NCBI RefSeq assembly: GCF_900141755.1
Contig: NZ_LT670844.1
Coordinates: forward strand, 434,001-498,000
Source: Bradyrhizobium lablabi
GTDB lineage: Bacteria > Pseudomonadota > Alphaproteobacteria > Rhizobiales > Xanthobacteraceae
Reading direction: 5' to 3'
DNA: 64,000 nt
Position numbers and translations under genes: made by a program
Notes under the pieces: generated by a model
Database searches by the model: none
The model's input: only the letters and a program-made list of their open reading frames with translations
What the model was told of the DNA's origin: nothing
Part shown: positions 53,414-63,873 of the stretch, in pieces
Numbering within the stretch: the first letter of the stretch is position 1
Layout: each line of letters begins with the position of its first letter

Positions 53414-54715
53414 CTATGCCTGCCTTCTGAGCACCGACACGAAAAACCCGTCGGTTCCCGTGCGGCGCGGGGTCATCAACAGCCCCTCCGGCGACTGCAG
53501 CGTGGCGGCGGTAAATTCCTCCGCTTTGTCCCACAGGGCGGTCGCGACTTGGGCCGGCGGCACCACGGCGAACTCCGGATGGCGGCCGATAAAGGCGCGG
53601 ACTTGCCCGGCGTTTTCCGGCGGCAGCACCGAGCAGGTGATATAGGCGATCCGCCCGCCCGGTTTTATCAGGGGCGCGGCGCGGTCCAGCACCTCGATCT
53701 GGTCCTTCAGCCGCACCTCCAGCGCCCCGGGCCGCATCCGCCATTTGGCATCGGGATTGCGCCGCCAGGTACCGGTTCCCGTGCAGGGGGCGTCGATCAG
53801 GACCAGGTCGGCGGAGGCCCGGATGTCGGAGAGCGTATCGCCCTCGCCCTTGGGAGTGCGGACATCGGCGTTGTGGACGCCGGCGCGGGATAGCCGCTCG
53901 TGGATCGGCGCAAGCTGGCGCTTGTCGTGATCGGTCGCGATCAGCCTTCCCTTGCCCTGCATCATCGCGGCAATGGCAAGCGTCTTGCCGCCGGCGCCGG
54001 CGCAGAGGTCGATCACCTGCTCGCCGGGTTTTGCCGCCGACAATAGCGCCGCGAGCTGCGAGCCCTCGTCCTGCACTTCGATGGCGCCCTTGATAAAATC
54101 CTCCTCGGCATGGATGCCGGGATTGCGCGCGTCGGCGCCGAGCTCGATGCGAAGCCCGAGCGGCGACCACGGCGTCGGCTGCGCGCCGAGATGTTTTAGC
54201 GAAGAGAGAACCTTCTCGCGTTTGGCCTTCAGGCTGTTGACGCGGAGATCGAGCGGCGCGCGGCTCGCCATCGCGGCTGCTTCCGCGGCGCGGTCATCGC
54301 CAAAGGCCTGCGCCAGATATGGATCGAGCCATTCCGGATAATCGCCGGCAATGTGCGCCGGCGCATCGATAAGCGAGCGCGTGGTGAGCGCGGCGCGCTC
54401 GCGCTCGCTGAGCGGCTCCGGCGCAAAGCGCCCGCCATCGCACAACGCGGCGATATCATCGACATTCATGCCGCGTTCGAGCTTCAGCATGCCGAGCGTG
54501 CGTGCCCGCGGCGTATCCTCCTCCATGATCCAGGCGCTCGACGCACGACGCCGCAGCACGTCCCAGATCAGCCCGGAGATCGCGGCGCGATCGCCCGATC
54601 CCGCGTAGCGATGCGCGGTGCCCCATTCCTTCAGCGCCTTCGCCGCCGGGATGCGCTGGGCATCGATGGTCTCTATCAGTTCGATGGCCGCGGAGAGCCT
54701 GGCTGCGGGAGTCAT
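53414..54715 (-). CDS. RsmB/NOP-family RNA (cytosine-5) methyltransferase
   Basis: 433 residues. The N-terminus (TPAARLSAAIELIETIDAQR) is a NusB-like helical part. The methyltransferase core has VIDLCAGAGGKTLAIAAMMQ (motif I), the DAPCTGTGTWRRNPDAKWR cysteine (motif IV), and YITCSVLPPENAGQVRAF (motif VI with the nucleophilic cysteine). The two-cysteine mechanism makes m5C in rRNA or tRNA. The precise target is not determined. Confidence 0.93.
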   Translation of the reverse strand: MTPAARLSAAIELIETIDAQRIPAAKALKEWGTAHRYAGSGDRAAISGLIWDVLRRRASSAWIMEEDTPRARTLGMLKLERGMNVDDIAALCDGGRFAPEPLSERERAALTTRSLIDAPAHIAGDYPEWLDPYLAQAFGDDRAAEAAAMASRAPLDLRVNSLKAKREKVLSSLKHLGAQPTPWSPLGLRIELGADARNPGIHAEEDFIKGAIEVQDEGSQLAALLSAAKPGEQVIDLCAGAGGKTLAIAAMMQGKGRLIATDHDKRQLAPIHERLSRAGVHNADVRTPKGEGDTLSDIRASADLVLIDAPCTGTGTWRRNPDAKWRMRPGALEVRLKDQIEVLDRAAPLIKPGGRIAYITCSVLPPENAGQVRAFIGRHPEFAVVPPAQVATALWDKAEEFTAATLQSPEGLLMTPRRTGTDGFFVSVLRRQA

Positions 54716-54750
54716 TTATAGCTTTCAGTACGAGGACAACGAGGCGCGCG

Positions 54751-55173
54751 TCAAATCAGCAGCAAAATCTTCAGCGCGAAGTAAATCCACATCGCGAGCA
54801 GCACCAGCACACCGGCGAGCCATACCGTCGAGCGCTGCCCGAGATCGTTGGAGGTGACGAAAATCCCGGCATGCGCAAAGCGCGTGACCACGAACACCCA
54901 CGACATCAGCACGATGAACAGATCGGCGTGACGCAACGGCATCGCCAGCGCGATCAGGATGTAAAACAACAGCGGCAGCTCGAACTGGTTCTTGTAGCAG
55001 TTGCCGATCTGGGTGGCGCGGTTAGGCCAGTTTGGCTGACCTAACGCGATATCCCTGATCTTGGTCTCGCCGCCGACCAGCGCGTTGCGGCGGGCGCCGA
55101 CCATCCACAACAGGAGCGCAAATGTCAGCCCGATCAGGACGAAGACCGGCAGCAAAACCATTTGAATTGACAT
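54751..55173 (-). CDS. MAPEG-family membrane protein
   Basis: 140 residues, four helices. TQIGNCYKNQFELPLLFYIL contains the conserved NxxExP-like MAPEG motif, and ADLFIVLMSWVFVVTRFAHA and TVWLAGVLVLLAMWIYFALK follow. It lies directly upstream of the RNA methyltransferase gene, 35 bp away on the same strand. The gene may encode a glutathione-dependent membrane enzyme. Confidence 0.88.
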   Translation of the reverse strand: MSIQMVLLPVFVLIGLTFALLLWMVGARRNALVGGETKIRDIALGQPNWPNRATQIGNCYKNQFELPLLFYILIALAMPLRHADLFIVLMSWVFVVTRFAHAGIFVTSNDLGQRSTVWLAGVLVLLAMWIYFALKILLLI

Positions 55174-55346
55174 TGGAATTCCTCCCCAAGCCGATGCAGC
55201 CGCCCGCTATAGCCGCAGCACCTCTCCCTGACAACCAATCGTGACCGCAGCCGGATTGAACCATAATTAACTCTCCGGAGACTGATGTTAGTCAGTTCCC
55301 ATGATTTCAGTCCGACTAGACTCTGACGCTACCGGCGAGCGCTGCG

Positions 55347-56060
55347 ATGAACCTGTCCTCCCCGATCCTGACCGGCGCGGCCCACGCGGCCTCCTTTCCC
55401 GGCGATTCCGTGACCTCGTTCCTCAGGCTGGTCGGCGACAGCTGGGGCCTGTTCGCCGACGACAGCCCCGACGGCTCGCTCGGCATCGCGATGTCGGCCC
55501 TTGCCGGCGTCGCCGCGGCGCTGGCGGTCGCGATCGTTCTGTCGGTGTATTTTCGCAGCGGCTATCGCAGCCTGCGCGACATTCTCAAACACGGCCTGGC
55601 GACAGCCGCCGTCCTCGGCCTGCTTGCGTTTGTGGCCTACGACATGCGGCATGCGGCGCTGGCCTATCTCGGCATCAACGCGTCCAACCCCGCGGTCGAG
55701 TTCGAAATCCGGCTACCGAAGGCGGCGTTGTCCGATATCGCCGACACCCAGATCGAGCTGCACACCGACCGCAACCAGACGCTGGCCCAGGTGCAGGGCG
55801 CGCTGGCGCCTGACGGCAACGGCCGCAGCGTGCTCAAGGGTTCGGTCGCGCTGGACTATCGCACCCGCGACCGCGTGGTGGTCGTGAACTTGCCGGGCAA
55901 GGCCCAGTGCGAGTTCAAGCTCCGGCTAGCGGCAAGCCCGAGCCGCTCCGAAGCGTTCGGACCATGGCACCTCGCCGACCGCGTCGCCGCCCCCGGCAAG
56001 GGCGAGGAAACGCGCCGCGAGCAGAACGACGCCTTTGCGATCCGCTATCGCGTGCTCTAA
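55347..56060 (+). CDS. Hypothetical membrane protein (237 aa)
   Basis: A short N-terminus, then two helices (IAMSALAGVAAALAVAIVLS and HGLATAAVLGLLAFVAYDMR). A periplasmic region of about 130 residues then follows, with NPAVEFEIRLPKAALSDIAD and LKGSVALDYRTRDRVVVVNL. A beta-rich domain is likely. The family is not recognised; the pattern is conserved-looking. The stop lies in the dispersed repeat at 56055. Confidence 0.7.
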   Translation: MNLSSPILTGAAHAASFPGDSVTSFLRLVGDSWGLFADDSPDGSLGIAMSALAGVAAALAVAIVLSVYFRSGYRSLRDILKHGLATAAVLGLLAFVAYDMRHAALAYLGINASNPAVEFEIRLPKAALSDIADTQIELHTDRNQTLAQVQGALAPDGNGRSVLKGSVALDYRTRDRVVVVNLPGKAQCEFKLRLAASPSRSEAFGPWHLADRVAAPGKGEETRREQNDAFAIRYRVL

Positions 56061-56123
56061 AGCATGATCCGGAAAAGTGGATACCGGTTTTCCGAAAAGA
56101 TCATGCTCAAAAAAAGATAGAGC
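56055..56123. repeat. Dispersed palindromic repeat, third copy (inverted, short)
   Basis: CTCTAAAGCATGATCCGGAA with the complement CCGAAAAGATCATGCTC. It is the inverted core of the element at 8358 and 45230, here at the end of the hypothetical membrane protein gene. Confidence 0.75.
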
Positions 56124-56143
56124 CACGATCGCTTGATCCGCCG

Positions 56144-56479
56144 CTAGATCTGAGCGGCATCCTTCAAATCTTGTTTGATTGCGGCGAGCAGCGATTGCAG
56201 CCGCTCAACGCTGGCAGGACGCGCTTTCAAAGCTTGCCTTGTCGGCGCTTTCATCGTCGGCAGTTGCGTCGTCGACAGTTGCGTCGTCGGCGCTTGCGTC
56301 GTCTGCAGTTGCGTCGTCGGCAGTTGCGTCGTCGGCAGCTGCGTCGCGGCGGGCTCAGGCCGTTCCTTGCCCTCGACGAAATCGCCGTGCAGAACGTCTT
56401 CGCGACGGCCCATCAGAAAGAGCGTCGCCCAATAACCGATCGCCAGCGCGATCACGCAAAAAATAATCAATTCAAACAT
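56144..56479 (-). CDS. Membrane-anchored protein with TTQLP repeats (111 aa)
   Basis: One helix, FELIIFCVIALAIGYWATLF, then a spacer and a stretch of repeated TTQLP, TTQLQ, TTQAP and TTQLS units (seven or so). The C-terminal segment SVERLQSLLAAIKQDLKDAA is helical. In DNA the repeats are tandem 15-bp units at about 56240-56345, so length variation between strains is expected. Function unknown. Confidence 0.6.
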   Translation of the reverse strand: MFELIIFCVIALAIGYWATLFLMGRREDVLHGDFVEGKERPEPAATQLPTTQLPTTQLQTTQAPTTQLSTTQLPTMKAPTRQALKARPASVERLQSLLAAIKQDLKDAAQI

Positions 56480-56659
56480 CTGTCACGCCTATAAATTATC
56501 TTATTGTTTCAATCTCTTGGGGCCCTGGTCAAGCACCTGGGACGCTAGTCTGTTCTATTTGAAAACGATTGTGGCCTTTGGGCCACGCCCAGGCGCCGCC
56601 GGGCGACGGCGGATCTTCGTCTTCGTCGCGCCCTCCGAGGGGGCCGGAAGGAATGGTGC

Positions 56660-57487
56660 ATGCCCGAATTTCGCCTGATCCAGATTTCCGACACCCACCT
56701 TGCCCGCCGCTACCAATCGCTGACCGACAATTTTCACCGCGTGAGCGAATATATCGACGCCAAACGGCCCGATCTCGTCGTCAACAGCGGCGATCTCGCC
56801 TTCAATGGCCCGACCAGCCGCGACGATCTCGAATTCGCCAAAACCCTGCATGCCGCACTCCCGGTCCCCTGCCGCGCCCTGCCCGGCAATCATGACATCG
56901 GCGACAACCCGACCGCGGTGGGTCCTGCGCCGTCTCAACCTGTCACGGAACAGACGAGGCAAGCCTATGTCGCCGCTTTCGGTGAGGACCGCTGGCGGTT
57001 CGAGGCCGCCGGCTGGCGGTTTGTCGGACTTAATTCGCTTGTGATGAACACCGCCCTTGCGAGCGAGGCCGAGCAGTTCGACTGGCTGGCGTCGCAGCTC
57101 GCGAGCGCCGGCGGCAAGCCGGTGGCGCTGTTCCTGCACAAGCCGCTGTTTCTCAATGCGCCCGATGATCCCGAGCTCGCCGCCACCTCGATCCGCTACG
57201 TGCCGATGCCGGCGCGCAGCCGCCTGATCAAGATGCTGGGTGCCGTCGACCTGCGGCTGGTCGCTTCAGGCCATGTCCATCAGCGCCGGGATTTTACCCA
57301 TGCGCATGTCCGGCACATCTGGGCGCCGTCGGCCGGTTTTGTGATCTCGGATGCGCGGCAGGAGGTGATCGGCATCAAGGAGGTCGGGATGGTGGAGTAC
57401 CGCTTCCAGCCCGACAGCTTTGAGGTGCTGCATGTGCGCGCGCCCGGCCAGGTCGATGTCGATGCGGATTCGCTATTGAAGAAGTAA
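56660..57487 (+). CDS. Metallophosphoesterase (calcineurin-like)
   Basis: 275 residues. RLIQISDTHL (metal site with DxH), VVNSGDLAFNGPT (GDx), CRALPGNHDIGD (GNHD) and VASGHVHQRRDFTHAH (GHxH). This is the full set of motifs of the CpdA/calcineurin-like family, which may cleave cyclic nucleotides or phosphodiesters. The exact substrate is not predictable. It is on the strand opposite to the neighbouring spermidine synthase-like gene. Confidence 0.9.
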   Translation: MPEFRLIQISDTHLARRYQSLTDNFHRVSEYIDAKRPDLVVNSGDLAFNGPTSRDDLEFAKTLHAALPVPCRALPGNHDIGDNPTAVGPAPSQPVTEQTRQAYVAAFGEDRWRFEAAGWRFVGLNSLVMNTALASEAEQFDWLASQLASAGGKPVALFLHKPLFLNAPDDPELAATSIRYVPMPARSRLIKMLGAVDLRLVASGHVHQRRDFTHAHVRHIWAPSAGFVISDARQEVIGIKEVGMVEYRFQPDSFEVLHVRAPGQVDVDADSLLKK

Positions 57488-57490
57488 AGA

Positions 57491-59761
57491 TTACCAGCCG
57501 AATTTTTTGCGCAGCATGACCGTCAAAATATCGGAATAGTCGTCGCTCCAGGTCGCAGCCTTCGGGTCCGGCTGCAGGCGCGCCCATTTTCCGGCGATGC
57601 TTCCGGTATCGCCGGCGTCGCGCGCCAACACCACGACGCGGGCATTGGTTTTGAAGCCTTTGAGGAAATCGCCGGCGCTGTTGTCTTCCCGCAAGAAGGC
57701 CACAAGCCCCTGCGTCTGCGCGACGTTGGCCACGACCGGTGCGAGATCGAGGTGACGGTTGGAGATGTGCGCGACGATCACGCCATGCGGCGACAGTTTT
57801 GACAGATAGCCGGCAAACGCTTCGCGCGTCAGCAGATGAACCGGAATCGCGTCGGATGAGAAGGCATCCAGCACGATCAGATCGTAGCGGTCGCGCGAGG
57901 CCTCGAGCGTCAGACGCGCATCGCCAAGCACGATCGGCGTCTCGGGCGCGCAGCTCGACAGAAAGTCGAACCGACGCGGATCGCGGGCGATGCGGACCAC
58001 CACCGGATCGATCTCGAAGAAGGTCCAGCGCTCACCCCTGTGGCTGAGACAGGCGAGCGTTCCGGTGCCGAGCCCGACCGCCGCCACGCGATCGAAGCCA
58101 CCTTTCACGTCGCGCGCGGCGGCGATCGCCTCCGCGATCGGGCCGCCGGCGTAGTAATAGGTCAATGGGATCGGCGGCCCGCTGCGAGGGGTGCCATCGT
58201 CGTTCCGCAACAGCTGCGCCCCATGCATCGTGGTGCCGTGGTACAGCGCGCGCGCCCTGCCGTCGGCGACTTCGACGACCTTGTGGACGCCGAAGAAACT
58301 GCGCGCGGTCTCGATCGGGGCGATCCCCGGACGCCAGAACGCGGTCACGGCGAAACTTAGGATCGCCAGCGCAAAGAACCCCGCCGGCCGGCTGTGCTGG
58401 AACAGCATGCCAGCGGCCAACGCTGCCGATACGATCTGAAACCACATATCCCAGGTCGCCGGCAGATGCAGGCGCGTAAGATACCAGGCGAGCGTCAGCG
58501 CGGCGCTGAGCGCGAGCCATGGCAGTGCCTCGGCCAGCGCCTTGCGCGGGCCGCCGGCAAAGAAGCCGGGCATGCACAATAGCGCCGCCGCGACCAGGAT
58601 CGGATATTCGTAATTGCCGTTGAACAGATACGGCGCCGCAAGGCCCGAGAAAGCGCCGCCGATGACGCCACCGGCCGAGGTGCACAGGTAAAACTCGGTC
58701 AGCCGGTGCGGTTTTGGCCTGATAGCATAGAGTTCGCCATGGCATGTCAGCGTCAGCATGGTGAAGGCTAAGAGGTTGAGTGCGATCGTCGTCACCCAAA
58801 AAACCCTCTCCCCGCCGATCAGGCTGACCGCGAGCGGCGCCACCACAAACGGGGTCAGCCGGACCACGGTCGCATGGGAGATGAAGGGGCGCTCGCGAAA
58901 CACGGCGACGAAGGTGAGCAGATAAAGCGCCAGCGGCACCACCCACAGAAATGGCGCGGCGGCAATGTCCGTCGTCAGATGCGCGGTGACCGCGATCACG
59001 AGGCCGGAGGGAATGGCGGCCAGCCCGATCCAGCGCAGCCTCCGGCCCACGCTCGGCGCGTCGTCGCGCTCGACCTCGATTTTTGTCACAGCCGCAGCCG
59101 CGGTGCGCGCGGTCAGGAGCCCGACGGCGGCGATGAGCACCGCGAGAATGCCGAATCCGAGCGACCAGATGGCGGCCTGCGTCTTCAAGGTCAGCAGCGG
59201 TTCGACCACGACGGGATAGGCGAACAGCGCGGCAAACGAGCCGAGATTGGAAGCCGCATAGAGCACATAGGGGTTGCCGGCTTGCGGATGGCCACTTGCG
59301 GCGAACCAGCTCTGCAAGAGCGGCGCGCTCGCCGACAGCGTGAAGAACGGCAATCCGATCGAGACCGCGAACAGGCCGAACAGCCAGAACGCGATACCCT
59401 CCGACGGAGGCGCCCCCCAGCCGGAGGCGATCGCGATCGGCAGCGTCGTGGCGGTGGCGCCGATCAGAAGCAGATGAAACAGCGCCGCCCGGTGCGGCGA
59501 CAACAGCCGCTCCAGCACATGGGCGTAGGCGTAGCCCGCGAGCAGGACGGTCTGGAAAAACACCATCGCCACCGACCACACGGCCGGCGCGCCGCCGAGT
59601 TTTGGCAGCACCATCTTGGCGAACATCGGCTGGATCGAGAACAATAGCAGCGCCGAAGCGAACAAGGTCAGCGCGTAAAGCGTGGGCGCGAACCGAACAG
59701 AAATCGCCTCCCGATCCGCAACCGGAATCACACGATCCGGCGCGTTTTCAAAAATAGACAT
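57491..59761 (-). CDS. Membrane protein fused to a spermidine-synthase-like domain
   Basis: 756 residues from the ATG at 59761. Residues 1-470 hold about 12-14 membrane helices. From about residue 540 comes a Rossmann-type methyltransferase/SpeE-like domain: VAAVGLGTGTLACLSHRGER, TFFEIDPVVVRIARDPRRFD, LGDARLTLEASRDRYDLIVL and DAFSSDAIPVHLLTREAFAG. SpeE motifs (GxGTGTxA, DAFSSDAIPVHL) are clear. It is the SpeE-fused MFS-like family of unknown product; spermidine is not proven. Confidence 0.88.
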   Translation of the reverse strand: MSIFENAPDRVIPVADREAISVRFAPTLYALTLFASALLLFSIQPMFAKMVLPKLGGAPAVWSVAMVFFQTVLLAGYAYAHVLERLLSPHRAALFHLLLIGATATTLPIAIASGWGAPPSEGIAFWLFGLFAVSIGLPFFTLSASAPLLQSWFAASGHPQAGNPYVLYAASNLGSFAALFAYPVVVEPLLTLKTQAAIWSLGFGILAVLIAAVGLLTARTAAAAVTKIEVERDDAPSVGRRLRWIGLAAIPSGLVIAVTAHLTTDIAAAPFLWVVPLALYLLTFVAVFRERPFISHATVVRLTPFVVAPLAVSLIGGERVFWVTTIALNLLAFTMLTLTCHGELYAIRPKPHRLTEFYLCTSAGGVIGGAFSGLAAPYLFNGNYEYPILVAAALLCMPGFFAGGPRKALAEALPWLALSAALTLAWYLTRLHLPATWDMWFQIVSAALAAGMLFQHSRPAGFFALAILSFAVTAFWRPGIAPIETARSFFGVHKVVEVADGRARALYHGTTMHGAQLLRNDDGTPRSGPPIPLTYYYAGGPIAEAIAAARDVKGGFDRVAAVGLGTGTLACLSHRGERWTFFEIDPVVVRIARDPRRFDFLSSCAPETPIVLGDARLTLEASRDRYDLIVLDAFSSDAIPVHLLTREAFAGYLSKLSPHGVIVAHISNRHLDLAPVVANVAQTQGLVAFLREDNSAGDFLKGFKTNARVVVLARDAGDTGSIAGKWARLQPDPKAATWSDDYSDILTVMLRKKFGW

Positions 59762-59762
59762 G

Positions 59763-59999
59763 TCACGCCTGGCCGGCGCCGGCGGCCTGGCGAAGACCGG
59801 CGCCTTTGAGCGACAGCGACCTTCGCGAGAACAGCCAGGCGAGCGAGTAAAATCCCAGGGCGAGCAGATAGAGGAACGCAAATCCGAAATACATCGAATT
59901 ATATTCCATCACGCCGCCGAACAGCGTGCCCATCAGGTTATAGGCAAAGGCGGTCGAGATGTTGATCGTGGCTTCGCCGCGTGCGTCAAATCGGAACAG
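59763..59999 (-). pseudogene. C-terminal remnant of a membrane protein gene
   Basis: The frame LFRFDARGEATINISTAFAY, then NLMGTLFGGVMEYNSMYFGF and AFLYLLALGFYSLAWLFSRR, ends in a TGA 1 bp before the SpeE-like gene. It has no start codon: an in-frame stop lies just 5' at about 60024. GGVMEYNSMYFGF is typical of the C-terminal part of large SpeE-associated membrane proteins. The rest of the gene is missing. Confidence 0.75.
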
Positions 60000-60104
60000 T
60001 AGGCAGCTTTGCTTAAGAGGCTGTTACCGGGCGAGAGCCGATGCGGCCGCCTATCGTTCGATCTTTATGACGCATTAACAAACGCCGGCAAATTGCCGGT
60101 CGGA

Positions 60105-61130
60105 TTACGCTTTGTCCGGGCCGACCCGCACCAATTGCTTGCCGAAATTGGCGCCCTTGAGAAGCCCCATGAACGCAGCCGGCGCGCTGTCCAGGCCGTC
60201 GGTGACGAACTCCTTGTACTTGACCTTGCCCTCGCGCACCCAGCCCGACATGTCGCGCAGGAAGTCGCCATGGCGCGCGGCGAAATCGCCGACGATGAAG
60301 CCGCGGATGGTCAGGCGTTTTGTCAGCACCGCGCGCATCATCGAGGCCGCCCATTTTGGGACCGTCGCCTCGGTGTCGTTGTAATGCGCGATCAGGCCGC
60401 AGACGGGAACACGCGCGAACGTGTTGAGCAGCGGAAACACCGCCTCGAACACCGCGCCGCCGACATTCTCAAAATAGACGTCGATGCCTTTCGGGCAGGC
60501 GTCCTTCAATTTCGCCGCGAGATCGGGATCGCGATGATCGAGGCAATCGTCAAAACCGAGTTCGTTTTTGACGTAATCGCATTTGTCCTTGCCGCCGGCG
60601 ATGCCGATCGCCCGCGCGCCCTTGATTTTTGCGATCTGCCCGACCGCCGAGCCGACCGCGCCGGAGGCCGCCGCCACCACCACGGTTTCGCCGGCCTGCG
60701 GCTTGCCGATCTCCAAAAGGCCGGTATAGGCGGTCAGGCCGGGCATGCCGAGCACGCCGACCGCGGTCGAGACGGGTGCGAGCTTCGGGTCGATTTTTGC
60801 CAGTCCCTTGCCATCGGACAGTGCATGCGTCTGCCAGCCGGCGCGCGAAAGCACGATGTCGCCCTTGGCAAAGCCGGGATTGTTGGACGCGATGACCTCG
60901 GCCACCGTGCCGCCTTCCATGACGCCGCCGACCGGCACCGGCGCCGCATAGGACGGGCCGTCGTTCATACGCCCGCGCATATAGGGATCGAGCGACAGCC
61001 AGATGGTGCGCAACAGAACCTGGCCGTCGCCCGGGGGCGGCGCCGTGTAGTCCTCGATGCGAAAATCCGACGGTTTCGGCTCGCCGACCGGGCGAGAGGC
61101 GAGAACGACGCGTTTTGCGGATTGGGTCAT
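60105..61130 (-). CDS. NADP-dependent oxidoreductase, CurA/PTGR type
   Basis: 341 residues. Zinc-free MDR family: LDPYMRGRMNDGPSYAAPVP, VVVAAASGAVGSAVGQIAKI (dinucleotide binding) and ENVGGAVFEAVFPLLNTFAR. These enzymes reduce the double bond of alpha,beta-unsaturated carbonyls such as quinones or curcumin-like compounds, with NADPH. On the same strand and 137 bp downstream of guaB. Confidence 0.92.
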   Translation of the reverse strand: MTQSAKRVVLASRPVGEPKPSDFRIEDYTAPPPGDGQVLLRTIWLSLDPYMRGRMNDGPSYAAPVPVGGVMEGGTVAEVIASNNPGFAKGDIVLSRAGWQTHALSDGKGLAKIDPKLAPVSTAVGVLGMPGLTAYTGLLEIGKPQAGETVVVAAASGAVGSAVGQIAKIKGARAIGIAGGKDKCDYVKNELGFDDCLDHRDPDLAAKLKDACPKGIDVYFENVGGAVFEAVFPLLNTFARVPVCGLIAHYNDTEATVPKWAASMMRAVLTKRLTIRGFIVGDFAARHGDFLRDMSGWVREGKVKYKEFVTDGLDSAPAAFMGLLKGANFGKQLVRVGPDKA

Positions 61131-61159
61131 TGTTGTTTCCTCCGGTTTTTGTTGCTTCC

Positions 61160-61246
61160 CGTCATTGCGAGGAGCGCAAGCGACGAAGCAATCCAGCTCT
61201 CTTCCGCGGCAATAATGGATTGCTTCGCTTGCGCTCGCAATGACGG
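61160..61246. repeat. Palindromic repeat, second copy
   Basis: CGTCATTGCGAGGAGCGCAA with GCTTGCGCTCGCAATGACGG around CGAAGCAATCC/GGATTGCTTCG. Same family as 53270-53392. It lies between guaB and the CurA-like gene. Confidence 0.75.
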
Positions 61247-61267
61247 TGCGCGCGGGGGGCCGAAGCC

Positions 61268-62776
<1,509 letters not shown>

Positions 62777-62938
62777 TCAGCGGCCATTCGCCGCGCTAGA
62801 ACCTAAGGGATGAACGCCGCCTTCGGCGATGCGGATGGCATCACCGTCGAATCGAGCCCATCGGTAGGGTTGGCGGTGGTCGATAGCATGCCCCCATGAC
62901 AATTCAAAGGGGTCGAATCAAAGGCCGCAGCGCCTGTT

Positions 62939-63187
62939 TCAGCGCGGATAACCCGGCGGCGGGCCGCGCCGGCGGATCGCCTCGACCACCTCCCGATGCA
63001 TGCGTTGTTCCCGCTTCATATGAACCGCGATCAGCGCGTGCGCCGACGGCACCAGCAGCAGAACGTGGAAAACCAGCCCCAGAATCACGCAAAACACGAT
63101 CAGGACCAGGTTGAAAATCGCCGAAAATGGCTGCCCGTTCAAAAGCAGCCCAAGCGGCGGCACCAGCGCTGCGAGGATATAGATCAT
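62939..63187 (-). CDS. Pmp3/YqaE-like small membrane protein
   Basis: 82 residues. YILAALVPPLGLLLNGQPFS is the first helix (PPL.. as in the Pmp3 family), and NLVLIVFCVILGLVFHVLLL is the second. The C-terminal tail (MKREQRMHREVVEAIRRRGP) is charged. In yeast the family is linked to membrane potential; here the role is inferred only. Confidence 0.7.
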   Translation of the reverse strand: MIYILAALVPPLGLLLNGQPFSAIFNLVLIVFCVILGLVFHVLLLVPSAHALIAVHMKREQRMHREVVEAIRRRGPPPGYPR

Positions 63188-63280
63188 CGTCGGGTCTCCG
63201 GCGGCGGTATCACGCTGGATTTAGGTGGTATTCCGCTTTGGGCAATAGCCGAGCCAGCATCAAATCGCGGGGGTAGCGGG

Positions 63281-63562
63281 CTATTTTGATTGTGGCAACG
63301 TCGGAATTTCTTCTGCGCGGGCTAGCTGTCGTCGAAGAATACCGTCCGGATCAGACAAGAGGCCCGGATCGATCAACAATACTAGGTTCTTCCTGACATC
63401 GGACGGATTGCCTCCCTGCACAGCTTTTTCAATCTGAGAGAAAACAAATTTTTGGTTTTCTAGAGCAAGCTTCCGAAGCTCTATGTCCTGCTGAGCTTTG
63501 CCATTTGTCCACGTAATTAAAGCTGCCGCTATGGCGACGTTTGCGGTAATTACTGTGCTCAA
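63281..63562 (-). CDS. Hypothetical protein (93 aa), membrane-anchored
   Basis: TTG start (weak). ITANVAIAAALITW gives a short membrane segment; QQDIELRKLALENQKFVFSQ and DVRKNLVLLIDPGLLSDPDG are soluble. The start overlaps the stop of the previous frame (TTGA). The gene may begin further upstream in another frame. Function unknown. Confidence 0.5.
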   Translation of the reverse strand: MSTVITANVAIAAALITWTNGKAQQDIELRKLALENQKFVFSQIEKAVQGGNPSDVRKNLVLLIDPGLLSDPDGILRRQLARAEEIPTLPQSK

Positions 63563-63765
63563 GAACGCGGGAGAAGAAATGAAACGACTTCAACCCGCTT
63601 CATTTTTCGTTCAACTCTAATTTCTTCAACTCTAATTTCTTCAACTAAATATCCAGCCGTGAAATCTTCAGCTCTAGCCGCTCTTTTTCGTTCCCATTGT
63701 TCGGCGCATCGACGGATGGGTTTTGGTTTGTCACGCTTTTCCCTCCCAAGCTTACAGCACGTCAA
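63559..63765 (-). CDS. Small hypothetical protein (68 aa), doubtful
   Basis: A basic protein with an in-frame EEIRV repeat (VEEIRVEEIRVERK), encoded by 15-bp tandem repeats near 63608-63648. The end MKRVEVVSFLLPRS overlaps the start of the next gene. Without database support I would not assert that it is expressed. Confidence 0.3.
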   Translation of the reverse strand: MTCCKLGREKRDKPKPIRRCAEQWERKRAARAEDFTAGYLVEEIRVEEIRVERKMKRVEVVSFLLPRS

Positions 63766-63873
63766 CGTTTCCAGAGTTCGTTAAATTAAGGCGGCGCAAA
63801 GGAGCCCACTACCATCGCGGGTGGTGCCTGGTGACACTGCCCAAACGCGGTTAGGATCGTCGGTCGTCTGAGC

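Noticed and set aside
56240..56345. Short tandem repeats as a possible CRISPR array
   Set aside because: Repeat unit is 15 bp with no spacers and it keeps a coding frame; no cas genes are present.
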